This document shows, piece by piece, positions 35,593 to 43,560 of a stretch of DNA of 64,000 nucleotides. A program made the translations under genes and the position numbers. The notes under the pieces were generated by a model, which worked only from the letters and a program-made list of their open reading frames with translations, was not told where the DNA came from and made no database searches. Positions within the stretch are counted from its first letter, which is position 1, and every line of letters begins with the position of its first letter. Source of the DNA: Paracoccaceae bacterium (GTDB taxonomy: Bacteria > Pseudomonadota > Alphaproteobacteria > Rhodobacterales > Rhodobacteraceae). The stretch spans positions 16,229 to 80,228 of the forward strand of contig JAHRVG010000028.1 in the NCBI GenBank assembly GCA_019090795.1, given 5' to 3'.

Positions 35593-35805
35593 TTAGCTGT
35601 CGTGTTCCTTGGCCCAATCCTGCAACTGGGCGCCAAAAGCGGCGGCATTCGCAGGATCGAGTTCGAAGATGGTAAAACGGCGGTTTTCGCGCAGGGTAAT
35701 ACGCAGCATGTTCAGCCCGTTGTCGTGGGCGACATTTTTAAGGGTGACGTGCTTATTGAATGGAAATTCGAATTTGGCCACATCGGTTATGATTTCTTCA
35801 GTCAT
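35593..35805 (-). CDS. small conserved-looking protein, unknown
   Basis: 70 residues, no cysteine, no membrane segment. It is beta-rich at first (KFEFPFNKHVTLKNV, MLRITLRENRRFTIFEL), then a short helix (NAAAFGAQLQDWAKEH). Its start overlaps the preceding small gene by 8 bp, with GGGGG upstream, and cysG begins 15 bp later, so it is firmly in the siroheme/sulfur unit. The fold might bind a partner protein. I do not recognise the family. Confidence 0.7.
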   Translation of the reverse strand: MTEEIITDVAKFEFPFNKHVTLKNVAHDNGLNMLRITLRENRRFTIFELDPANAAAFGAQLQDWAKEHDS

Positions 35806-35995
35806 ATTTTAACCCCCGTGCAAAAATCGCCTCTAGCCGCCATTCCCATTTCTTGGGGGTATCGCGGTAATCGGGCTTTAGGTCAAACTCGATGAACATT
35901 TGGCCGGATTCGGCGGCATGTGCAATCAGTAGTTCGAGTTTTTCAAAAGTATCCACCTCTGGATGCTGAATAATAAGATCGCTGAGCTTTGCCAT
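35798..35995 (-). CDS. small conserved-looking protein, unknown
   Basis: 65 residues, no cysteine. An N-terminal helical half (AKLSDLIIQHPEVDTFEKLELLIAHAAES, seen as EKLELLIAHAAE) is followed by FIEFDLKPDYRDTPKKWEWRLEAIFARGL. AGGGGAAATAA precedes the ATG. It lies 3 bp after the TauD-like gene and overlaps the next small gene by 8 bp, so the two are probably made together and may form a complex. Function unknown. Confidence 0.7.
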   Translation of the reverse strand: MAKLSDLIIQHPEVDTFEKLELLIAHAAESGQMFIEFDLKPDYRDTPKKWEWRLEAIFARGLKYD

Positions 35996-35998
35996 TGT

Positions 35999-36922
35999 TT
36001 ATTTCCCCTGTACGCGATTGTGAAAGCGAACACGCATCATCAGGCGTTCACTTGGTTTCGTCATATTTGCGTCAAAACCGGTGCGGTTGTGAAGCGAATT
36101 ATTGCACAAAACCCCGACGCCGGATTGCATATGTATGGTTTGGATAAACGGTTCATCCGAGGCCAGCAGCTCTGTCAGAAACGCGACAGCCTCGGCTGTG
36201 ATAGCATCCTCACGCCAGGCAATCGAGCGGGTTCGGGCGGTGTAGCGCATTTCCAGCTTACCGGTTTGCGGGTCAATGGCGAAAACCGGGCCGATGCTGA
36301 CCGGACGGATTTTACCATTGCCTTCGTCATTCTCCGGGATGGTCATCGCTTGCGGGTGGGACAGCGCGGTTATGTAATCCGGGTTGGCATCGCGCAGGCG
36401 GATATAAGCAATTTCGGGGTCGAGAAGCTGGTTTTTGCCACCACTTTCTGCAGCGCGTGCGCAATGCAAAACCATGGCGCGAATTTTCTGGTCTGGGCCA
36501 TTGTAATAGCCATCGGTGTGCCAGTTAATTGGGCGTTTGGAATAGGGGATATAGCCCTTCTTGCCCGCTGATTCTGATTCCTGTAGCGAAACAATACCAT
36601 CATTTCCCGCTGATCTGTGCTTTTCCGCGATGCGCAGGCCAAGGCTGTCGGCAAATTGCCGCAGCCGAGAAGATATCCGCTCGGGGGCGGTTTCATGTGC
36701 CATGTCACGATAGAGAACGGCATTGGAAATATCGCATCTGTTGCAGATTTCCTCACTTTCGTTCGGCTTCAGATTCGCGATGTCCTCAATCGGAATAATA
36801 AGAGTTTCTTTCGCTAATTCAGATGCTTGCTGTAGTTTTTTTGCGCGCCACTCAGAGTAGCCAGCGGCACTCAAAAAATCCTTACTGTTTTTATCGGAAA
36901 TTGAGGTGTTTTTATCAACCAT
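35999..36922 (-). CDS. TauD/TfdA-type Fe(II)/2-oxoglutarate dioxygenase
   Basis: 307 residues. ATG 36922 is preferred to one ten codons upstream because GAGGAA precedes it. The metal site shows as INWHTDGYYN (H-x-D, near residues 131-133) and a distal histidine in CNNSLHNRTGF, followed by a likely 2-oxoglutarate arginine in RLMMRVRFHN. The family hydroxylates or cleaves small molecules, including sulfonates (taurine gives sulfite and an aldehyde). Here it heads a unit with two small proteins, cysG and YeeE, divergent from dsrA. A sulfonate or sulfur-organic substrate feeding sulfite metabolism is possible but unproven. Confidence 0.8.
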   Translation of the reverse strand: MVDKNTSISDKNSKDFLSAAGYSEWRAKKLQQASELAKETLIIPIEDIANLKPNESEEICNRCDISNAVLYRDMAHETAPERISSRLRQFADSLGLRIAEKHRSAGNDGIVSLQESESAGKKGYIPYSKRPINWHTDGYYNGPDQKIRAMVLHCARAAESGGKNQLLDPEIAYIRLRDANPDYITALSHPQAMTIPENDEGNGKIRPVSIGPVFAIDPQTGKLEMRYTARTRSIAWREDAITAEAVAFLTELLASDEPFIQTIHMQSGVGVLCNNSLHNRTGFDANMTKPSERLMMRVRFHNRVQGK

Positions 36923-37016
36923 AGTTGGTATTTCCTCGTGTGACGGTTTCAAGAATTGGTCGGAAACGTGACGTTTAAGGCCCTTTTGAGGGGCTATGAT
37001 AATTGCATACCATTAT

Positions 37017-37070
37017 ATTCAAAAAATGAAATATAAAAAACCTTTACATTCAAAAAAGAAAATATAAAAT
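37017..37070 (+). promoter_or_regulatory. two AT-rich direct repeats in the dsr control region
   Basis: In the 311-bp gap between the divergent TauD-like unit and dsrA, ATTCAAAAAATGAAATATAA (from 37017) is followed by ATTCAAAAAAGAAAATATAA (from 37048). The copies are 31 bp apart, about three helical turns, so bound proteins would face the same side. The first copy is nearly palindromic (ATATTCA ... TGAAATAT). SqrR/BigR/SoxR-type sulfur-sensing ArsR repressors use ATTC-containing palindromes of this kind. The rest of the gap has no clear RNA or gene; the dsrA ribosome site is AGAGGGAGA. Confidence 0.5.
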
Positions 37071-37233
37071 AAATCCAAGAGGACGCCTGCATATTGTCAT
37101 ACCGATTCATGATCACACGACAAGTTACCCAAGTACGGCTTTAGGTGTTCTTTTAACATTTGGGGTGTAAGCCCTAACGTATAGTAAAATTGGTGCGCGC
37201 GCGCCGAGGTAAAGCAAAAGAGGGAGACTTGTT

Positions 37234-38520
37234 ATGAAAGACGGCGAACCACACGACGGTAAAACCGAAGAAGTAGAAATTCACCCAACCCCGATGTTGG
37301 ATCAGTTGGAAGACGGCCCGTGGCCAAGTTTTGTAACCGGGCTTAAGCGCCTGAGGGATTCCAAGGGCGAGCGTTATGCGCCAATGGTAAATGACCTGAT
37401 GGGTCAGTTGAACCACTCCTATGAAAATCGCAAAGGGTATTGGAAGGGTGGCGTTGTATCCGTTTACGGTTATGGCGGTGGTATTATCCCGCGTTACTCC
37501 GAAGTTGCAGACAAGTTCCCCGAGTCGAAAGAATTCCACACTCTGCGGGTCATGCCTCCTCCGGGTTTTCATTATACCACTGATTTGCTGCGCAAGATGT
37601 GTGATATCTGGGAAGAGCACGGCTCTGGCCTGATCGCGTTCCACGGCCAATCCGGCGACATCATGTTCCAGGGTTGTACCACCGAGAAAACACAGGTTGC
37701 TTTTGATGAGCTTAACAAGATCGGCTTTGATCTTGGCGGTGCTGGCCCCGCATTGCGGACCGCCATGAGCTGCGTTGGCGCTGCCCGTTGCGAGCAGTCC
37801 TGCTTGAACGAGGCGCGCGCACACCGCGGTATTATTAATTCCTTGCTGGATGAGATGCACCGCCCTTCGCTGCCATACAAATTCAAGTTCAAATTCTCAG
37901 GTTGTGGCAATGACTGCGTGAACGCGATCCACCGTGCGGACTTTGCGGTGATCGGCACTTGGCGTGACGACATGAAGGTTAATCAGGAAGAAGTTAAGAA
38001 GCACGTCGCCAAGGTTGGGCGTAAGTACGTGATTGACACAGTTATCTCTATGTGTCCGACACGCGCTTTGTCGTTGCATGATGATGATACGCTGGAAGTA
38101 GACAACAAAAGCTGCGTACGTTGTATGCACTGTATCAACGTAATGACCAAAGCCCTGTCGCCTGGTGACGACAAAGGTGCTTCAATCATGATCGGCGGCA
38201 AGCGTTCGCTGAAAGTGGGCGATATGATGGGCATTATGATTAAGCCGTTTATCAAGCTGGAAACCGAAGAGGACTATGAGGCTTTGGAGGAGTTTGCCGA
38301 GGAATGCGTTGAATTCTTTGCAGATAACGCATTGGAGCACGAGCGAGTCGGTGAAACCATTGATCGTATTGGCTTGCCTGCCTTCCTTGAGGCAGTTGAC
38401 GTCGATGTTGATCCCAACATGGTCAACCATCCGCGAACTTCCAGCTATGTTCGTACCGACGATTTTGATGAAGAGGCCGAGAAGTGGTTTGAGCGCAAAG
38501 CGGAAATGGCTAGCGAATAG
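37234..38520 (+). CDS. dsrA: reverse-type dissimilatory sulfite reductase, alpha subunit
   Basis: 428 residues. The siroheme-coupled [4Fe-4S] site is C180-x5-C186 and C224-x3-C228 (SCVGAARCEQSC, SGCGNDC). The inserted ferredoxin domain shows C274 in SMCPTRA and CVRCMHC (294-300). With DsrB it oxidises DsrC-bound sulfane sulfur to sulfite in the cytoplasm. The direction is called oxidative because the operon contains dsrEFH and dsrL, which mark sulfur oxidisers. It opens a plus-strand run of at least 15 genes. Confidence 0.96.
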   Translation: MKDGEPHDGKTEEVEIHPTPMLDQLEDGPWPSFVTGLKRLRDSKGERYAPMVNDLMGQLNHSYENRKGYWKGGVVSVYGYGGGIIPRYSEVADKFPESKEFHTLRVMPPPGFHYTTDLLRKMCDIWEEHGSGLIAFHGQSGDIMFQGCTTEKTQVAFDELNKIGFDLGGAGPALRTAMSCVGAARCEQSCLNEARAHRGIINSLLDEMHRPSLPYKFKFKFSGCGNDCVNAIHRADFAVIGTWRDDMKVNQEEVKKHVAKVGRKYVIDTVISMCPTRALSLHDDDTLEVDNKSCVRCMHCINVMTKALSPGDDKGASIMIGGKRSLKVGDMMGIMIKPFIKLETEEDYEALEEFAEECVEFFADNALEHERVGETIDRIGLPAFLEAVDVDVDPNMVNHPRTSSYVRTDDFDEEAEKWFERKAEMASE

Positions 38521-38587
38521 CTGCGCGTGAATTTGGACGAAATTGTATCCCTGTCGCAGTGGTCTGCGCAGGGTTAGGGAGAAAATT

Positions 38588-39670
38588 ATGAGCACTGAAA
38601 GAGTAACACCAAGAGCTGCTGACGAGTTGGGCGTGCCTGATCACATCCAGTACATGCACCCGACACTTGTGAAAAACCACGGCAACTGGGATTGGCATGA
38701 CCGCCCACGCCCCGGTGTTCTGCACCACGTTTCCAAAACGGGCGATGAAGTCTGGACTGTTCGCGCTGGTACACAGCGCCAGATGGACGTTTACACCATT
38801 CGCACGCTTTGCGACATTGGCGACGATTTCGCAGATGGTCACGTGCGGTTTACAACCCGTTCCAACATCGAATTCATGGTCACTGACCAAGCCAAGGTTG
38901 ATCCGTTGATCGCCGCACTCAGCGAGCACGGTTTCCCTGTAGGCGGCACCGGCGCATCCGTTTCGATGGTTTCCCACACCCAAGGTTGGCTACACTGCGA
39001 TATTCCGGGCACCGATGCTTCGGGTGTTGTTAAGGGCCTGATGGACATGCTGCACGGTGAATTCATCGACGAAAAGATGCCGAACCGCGTGCGGATCACC
39101 ACATCTTGCTGTCAGATCAATTGTGGCGGCCAAGGCGATATTGCGATTAACGTGCAATACACCAAGCCACCGAAAATCAACCATGATCTGGTTGCCAACG
39201 TTTGTGAACGCCCCGCTGTTGTGGCGCGCTGTCCCGTTGCGGCGATCCGCCCTGCGATGGTTGACGGCAAGCCGACACTGGAAGTTGACGAGAAGAAGTG
39301 TATTTGCTGTGGTGCCTGTTACCCTCCTTGCCCACCGATGCAAATCAATGGTGACGATTCAACCAAGATTGCGATCTGGGTTGGCGGCAAGCACTCTAAT
39401 GCTCGGACTAAGCCAACCTTTCATAAGCTGGCAGTTGCCAACTTGCCCAACAACGCACCGCATTGGCCCGAGGTTAACGCAGTCGTAAAGCGCATTGTTG
39501 AGGCCTACAAAACTGATGCCAAGCATTGGGAACGTATGGGGGAATGGATCGACCGTATCGGTTGGGGCCGTTTCTTTGAACTGACCGATCTGGCGTTCAC
39601 CAAACACCACTTGGACACATGGACTGGCGCTCGCAAGTCAATGAATACGTCCGCTCACATCCACTTCTAG
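38588..39670 (+). CDS. dsrB: reverse-type dissimilatory sulfite reductase, beta subunit
   Basis: 360 residues from ATG 38588 (GGGAGAAAATT upstream); an earlier in-frame start at 38543 has no ribosome site. The catalytic siroheme cluster ligands C137, C174, C175 and C179 (LHCDIPG; TTSCCQINCGG) have the spacing of characterised DsrB. A ferredoxin domain (CICCGACYPPCPPM) follows. It forms the alpha2beta2 enzyme with DsrA and carries the active siroheme. Confidence 0.96.
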   Translation: MSTERVTPRAADELGVPDHIQYMHPTLVKNHGNWDWHDRPRPGVLHHVSKTGDEVWTVRAGTQRQMDVYTIRTLCDIGDDFADGHVRFTTRSNIEFMVTDQAKVDPLIAALSEHGFPVGGTGASVSMVSHTQGWLHCDIPGTDASGVVKGLMDMLHGEFIDEKMPNRVRITTSCCQINCGGQGDIAINVQYTKPPKINHDLVANVCERPAVVARCPVAAIRPAMVDGKPTLEVDEKKCICCGACYPPCPPMQINGDDSTKIAIWVGGKHSNARTKPTFHKLAVANLPNNAPHWPEVNAVVKRIVEAYKTDAKHWERMGEWIDRIGWGRFFELTDLAFTKHHLDTWTGARKSMNTSAHIHF

Positions 39671-39680
39671 GAGCAATCAA

Positions 39681-40073
39681 TTGAAGTTCGGAATCGTAGT
39701 TAGCGAAGGCCCTTATACGCATCAGGCGTCGGATTCGGCATATCATTTTGTCAAAGCCGCGCTTGAAGCAGGCCATAAAGTCCCTCGTGTGTTCTTTTAC
39801 CACGACGGGGTGAACGTCGCGACCAGCCTGTCCGTCCCGCCACAGGACGAACGCAATATTCAGCAACAATGGAGTGCTATTGCCAAAGATCACGGTGTTG
39901 ATCTGGTGGTGTGTATCGCTGCCGCGCAGCGTCGCGGGATGCTGGATGAGAACGAGGCCAAGCGTCAGGGCAAAGACGCCCATAATATCGCCGAAGGGTT
40001 CCGGATTTCCGGTCTCGGGCAATTGATTGAAATGGGCATCGAGACAGACCGTCTGATGACATTCGGGGATTAG
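39681..40073 (+). CDS. dsrE: sulfur transferase subunit DsrE
   Basis: 130 residues with a TTG start, supported by TAGGAGCAA just upstream and 10 bp from dsrB. The persulfide-carrying cysteine is C78 in DLVVCIAAAQRRG, the same position as in Allochromatium DsrE. DsrEFH is a hexamer that passes sulfane sulfur from TusA to DsrC; its presence marks the oxidising version of the pathway. Confidence 0.95.
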   Translation: MKFGIVVSEGPYTHQASDSAYHFVKAALEAGHKVPRVFFYHDGVNVATSLSVPPQDERNIQQQWSAIAKDHGVDLVVCIAAAQRRGMLDENEAKRQGKDAHNIAEGFRISGLGQLIEMGIETDRLMTFGD

Positions 40074-40082
40074 GGGAAAAGC

Positions 40083-40493
40083 ATGGAAGATGATGTAAAA
40101 AAGTTCCTCTACGTGAATCGCAAAGCGCCTTATGGTACGATTTACGCGCTGGAAAGTCTGGAAGTCGTGCTGATTGGTGCCGCTTTTGATCAGGATGTGT
40201 CTTTGGCATTCCTTGATGATGGTGTGTTTCAGTTGACCAAGTCGCAGGACACCAAGGAAATTGGCGTAAAGAACTTCTCGCCAACTTTTCGGGCGCTCGG
40301 CGATTACGAGGTCACCAAGCTGTACGTCGAGAAAGAATCTCTAGATGAACGCGGCCTGACGCTGGATGATCTGCAGGAAATTACGTGGGAAGACGAAGAT
40401 GATGATTATGAGGAAAAGCCCTCGATCCGCATCGTTACCCGCGCCGAGATGGCTGATGTGATGGCCGACCAAGACGTAATTTTGAGCTTTTGA
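40083..40493 (+). CDS. dsrF: DsrEFH complex subunit DsrF
   Basis: 136 residues, 9 bp after dsrE. The DsrE/F/H fold is seen (KKFLYVNRKAPYGTIYALESLEVVLIGAAFDQDVSLAFLDDGV as core, recognisable by RKAPYG and AFDQDVSLAFLDDGV). It lacks the active cysteine, as expected for the structural DsrF subunit. An acidic run EDEDDDYEEK is in the C-terminal third. Confidence 0.94.
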   Translation: MEDDVKKFLYVNRKAPYGTIYALESLEVVLIGAAFDQDVSLAFLDDGVFQLTKSQDTKEIGVKNFSPTFRALGDYEVTKLYVEKESLDERGLTLDDLQEITWEDEDDDYEEKPSIRIVTRAEMADVMADQDVILSF

Positions 40494-40502
40494 GGGACGA
40501 CA

Positions 40503-40811
40503 ATGGCAACTTTACACACAGTTAACAAATCGCCCTTCGCTAACCAGTCTTTGCTGAGTTGTTTGGCCCACGCCAAAGATGGTGATACAGTGCTGATGAT
40601 TGAGGATGGCGTTTACGGCGCTGCCTCGGGAACCGGTTTGGCAGATGCCATGGTGGCAATGGCCAGCCGTGTTGCGCTGGTTGCATTGCAACCAGACCTG
40701 AATGCACGTGGTATTGCAGCAGCACGCTTGCTGGATGGCGTAAAAACAACCGACTACGCAGGCTTTGTGGAACTGGCTGCCAGCCATGACCGCACGCAAG
40801 CTTGGCTCTAA
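40503..40811 (+). CDS. dsrH: DsrEFH complex subunit DsrH
   Basis: 102 residues, 9 bp after dsrF. Cysteine 20 (SLLSCLAHAKDGDTVLMIED) is the conserved DsrH cysteine, and the rest matches the TusB/DsrH fold. It completes the DsrEFH sulfur relay. Confidence 0.94.
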   Translation: MATLHTVNKSPFANQSLLSCLAHAKDGDTVLMIEDGVYGAASGTGLADAMVAMASRVALVALQPDLNARGIAAARLLDGVKTTDYAGFVELAASHDRTQAWL

Positions 40812-40846
40812 TTTACGAATAAAGAAAACCCCGAAAGGAACACCAA

Positions 40847-41179
40847 ATGGAATATGAAGTAAACGGTACAACAATCGAAGCAGACGAAGAAGGCTATATC
40901 ACTAACTTGGGTGAGTGGACCAATGATCTGGCTGGCGTTATTGCCACCGCAGAAGAAATCGACATGACCGAAGAGCATTGGGCAGTCGTGAACTTTCTGC
41001 GTGAGTACTATGAAGAGTACCAAATCGCGCCCGCTGTACGGGTTCTGATCAAATCGATAAAAAAATCCTTGGGCAAAGAGGTTGGCAACAATAAGTACAT
41101 GTACGAGTTGTTCCCCTATGGCCCCGCCAAGCAAGCCTGTAAAATTGCAGGTCTGCCTAAGCCTACTGGCTGTATCTAA
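40847..41179 (+). CDS. dsrC: sulfur carrier DsrC
   Basis: 110 residues. The flexible C-terminal arm ends KQACKIAGLPKPTGCI, holding both redox cysteines (C98 and the penultimate C109, ten residues between), the mark of true DsrC as opposed to TusE. It presents sulfur as a persulfide or trisulfide to DsrAB and is reset by DsrMKJOP. GAAAGGAACACC precedes the ATG. A strong stem-loop follows. Confidence 0.96.
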   Translation: MEYEVNGTTIEADEEGYITNLGEWTNDLAGVIATAEEIDMTEEHWAVVNFLREYYEEYQIAPAVRVLIKSIKKSLGKEVGNNKYMYELFPYGPAKQACKIAGLPKPTGCI

Positions 41180-41187
41180 ACCACATT

Positions 41188-41221
41188 AAACCCCAGAATT
41201 AATCTGTTAATTCAGGGGTTT
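41188..41221 (+). terminator. stem-loop between dsrC and dsrM
   Basis: AAACCCCAGAATTAA pairs with TTAATTCAGGGGTTT (one A-A mismatch) around a TCTG loop, starting 8 bp after the dsrC stop. The closing run of only three T's makes it a partial terminator or 3'-end stabiliser. It would give more dsrABEFHC than dsrMK mRNA, in line with the high DsrC need known from purple sulfur bacteria. Confidence 0.6.
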
Positions 41222-41241
41222 ATCGTCTGGGAGGAAGTAAA

Positions 41242-41997
41242 GTGTTGTCAACGCTATTTGCAGTGCTGTTCTATGTTGCGACGATCCTCCTGATCGTTGG
41301 TACAGGGATGAAGGTGTTGAAATACGCCCGCACCCCTGCGCCGCTAAAGATTCCCGTGTCCCCTGCGCCGCGTACCCGTCGAGGTGTGATCGTTCGCATG
41401 GGGCGCGAAGTTACCCTGTTTCAAAGCCTGTTTAAATCCAACCGCTGGATTTGGATTTTCGCAATGCTGTTCCACTGGGGCATGTTGCTGGTTCTGTTGC
41501 GCCATCTGCGCTATTTCACTCAACCGGTATGGTGGTGGGTCGAGCTGATCCAGCCCTTTGGCATCTATGCTGGATTTGCGATGGTTGCGGGCTTGGTAGG
41601 GCTGCTGGTGCGTCGTATTGCTATTCAGCGAATCCGCTATATTTCCAGCCCGTCGGATTATCTGATGTTGCTGCTGATCATTGGCATTGGCCTGACCGGC
41701 CTTGGCATGAAATTTGCCATGCCCGTGGATATTGTTGCCGTGAAAGTATTTTTCCTTGGTCTGATGCGGTTTGAAATCAATCCGTTGCCGATGCACCCCG
41801 GCCTGCTGATCCACCTCGGCTTGGTTGCGACCTTGATGATCATCTTCCCGATCAGCAAACTGATGCACGCGCCAGGCCTGTTCTTTGCGCCCAGCCGTAC
41901 ACAAGTCGACAACGCCCGCGAGTTTCGGCATCTGTCGGCATGGGCCAGCCAGTTGCCACCATTGCCTGAGGGCATCCCGACAGAAGAGAAGGGTTAA
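41242..41997 (+). CDS. dsrM: DsrM, cytochrome b subunit of DsrMKJOP
   Basis: 251 residues with a GTG start behind GGGAGGAAG. It is NarI-like with about five to six membrane helices and histidines placed to bind heme b (FHWGMLLVLLRHLRYF; HPGLLIHLGL). It takes part in electron transfer between the quinone pool and DsrK. It stops 3 bp before dsrK. Confidence 0.94.
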   Translation: MLSTLFAVLFYVATILLIVGTGMKVLKYARTPAPLKIPVSPAPRTRRGVIVRMGREVTLFQSLFKSNRWIWIFAMLFHWGMLLVLLRHLRYFTQPVWWWVELIQPFGIYAGFAMVAGLVGLLVRRIAIQRIRYISSPSDYLMLLLIIGIGLTGLGMKFAMPVDIVAVKVFFLGLMRFEINPLPMHPGLLIHLGLVATLMIIFPISKLMHAPGLFFAPSRTQVDNAREFRHLSAWASQLPPLPEGIPTEEKG

Positions 41998-42000
41998 CCG

Positions 42001-43527
42001 ATGGCACCCCATGATATGAACACAGATGACGCGCCCAAGATTGTTGGTGATCCGTTCAAGATGCCGGATTTGGCATGTGGCGCGATGGCCGACAGCAATA
42101 CGTTTAAGTCAGCGCCTGAACATAACGAGCCTTTGGGTTTTCCGGGTGAGTTGCTGGAAAACTGGCAAGAAGTTGCAATTGCCAAAATTGGTGAGTTGGC
42201 CGAGAAAAACCGAGCGTTTCAGGTGTATCTGGATACTTGTGTTAAATGTGGGGCCTGTACCGACAAATGCCATTATTTCCTTGGCACAGGTGATCCGAAA
42301 AACATGCCCGTGGCACGTCAGGATTTGCTGCGCTCGGTCTATCGTCGCTATTACACATTCGCGGGCAAATATTTCCCGTGGCTGGTGGGTGCGCGTGATC
42401 TTACACGCGAAGTGCTGGACGAGTGGTACACTTATTACCACCAGTGTTCCCAGTGTCGCCGCTGCTCGGTTGCTTGCCCCTACGGTATTGATACCGCAGA
42501 AATTTCCATGGCTGCGCGGGAAATCCTCGACAGCGTTGGGGTCGGGCAAAAGTATTGCAACGAGATTATTGCCAAGCTGAAACGCACCGGTAACAACCTC
42601 GGGCTAAACCCCAAGGCGCTACGCGCGACGCTTGAGGATCTTGAGGAGGATCTGGAAGAGGAAACCGGTCTTGAGGTCAAGCTGCCGCTGGATGTCAAAG
42701 GTGCGGATATTCTGCTAATCACCCCGAGCGCGGATTTCTTTGCGGAACCACAAATTGACGGTCTGCTGGGGTATGCCAAAGTGTTTCATGCGGCGGGGGT
42801 AAGCTGGACGATCAGTTCTTACGCCTCCGAGGCGGCGAACTTTGGTATGTTTATCGGTTCTTATGAAAACATGCGCGAAGTGTCCTGGCGTATTCGTCAG
42901 GCCGCCAAGGATTTGGGTGTTAAGCGAATTATTTTCGGTGAATGTGGCCACGCATGGCGTGTCGGCTATAGCTTTCTGAATACGCTGGCGGGGCCGTTTG
43001 ATTTTCTGGATCAGAACTATCCCATCCCGCAGCATATTCTTGAGTTTACGATGGATGAGATCGACAAGGGTACGCTGAAAATCGACAAATCGCGCAATGA
43101 TGAATTTGTGATGACGTTCCACGACAGTTGTAATGTGGCGCGCGGATCTGCCATGGGCCGCAAAGAGGGCGGCCAGTTCGATCTGCCGCGTCAGGTTCTG
43201 AAGGCCGTTTGTAACCATTTTTACGATATGGAACGTGACACCATCCGCGAGAATACGTTCTGTTGCGGGGGCGGCGGTGGCTTGCTGACGGATGATCTGA
43301 TTGACTTGCGGGTCAAAGGGGCCAAGCCGCGCATGACCGCACTGCAACAGGTGACCGAAGATCACGGCGTGACCCACATGGCGGCAATTTGTGCGATTTG
43401 TAAAAGCCAATTCACCAAAGTGATGCCGAAATACGGCTATGAGATGGATTCGATCCTTTCGGTTCACCAACTGGTTTCAAATGCGGTCATTCTGGAAGGT
43501 CAAGTTGATCCAGAAGACGAAGATTAA
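42001..43527 (+). CDS. dsrK: DsrK, HdrD-like iron-sulfur subunit of DsrMKJOP
   Basis: 508 residues. Two classical [4Fe-4S] motifs (CVKCGACTDKC at 80-90 and CSQCRRCSVAC) precede two CCG-type segments (FHDSCNVARG ... FCCGGGGGLL ... AAICAICKSQF) that bind the catalytic cluster for disulfide chemistry. It is thought to act on the DsrC disulfide or trisulfide on the cytoplasmic face. It closely follows dsrM. Confidence 0.95.
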   Translation: MAPHDMNTDDAPKIVGDPFKMPDLACGAMADSNTFKSAPEHNEPLGFPGELLENWQEVAIAKIGELAEKNRAFQVYLDTCVKCGACTDKCHYFLGTGDPKNMPVARQDLLRSVYRRYYTFAGKYFPWLVGARDLTREVLDEWYTYYHQCSQCRRCSVACPYGIDTAEISMAAREILDSVGVGQKYCNEIIAKLKRTGNNLGLNPKALRATLEDLEEDLEEETGLEVKLPLDVKGADILLITPSADFFAEPQIDGLLGYAKVFHAAGVSWTISSYASEAANFGMFIGSYENMREVSWRIRQAAKDLGVKRIIFGECGHAWRVGYSFLNTLAGPFDFLDQNYPIPQHILEFTMDEIDKGTLKIDKSRNDEFVMTFHDSCNVARGSAMGRKEGGQFDLPRQVLKAVCNHFYDMERDTIRENTFCCGGGGGLLTDDLIDLRVKGAKPRMTALQQVTEDHGVTHMAAICAICKSQFTKVMPKYGYEMDSILSVHQLVSNAVILEGQVDPEDED

Positions 43528-43560
43528 TACTCGATTATAAGACGTACGGGAGGGTACATT

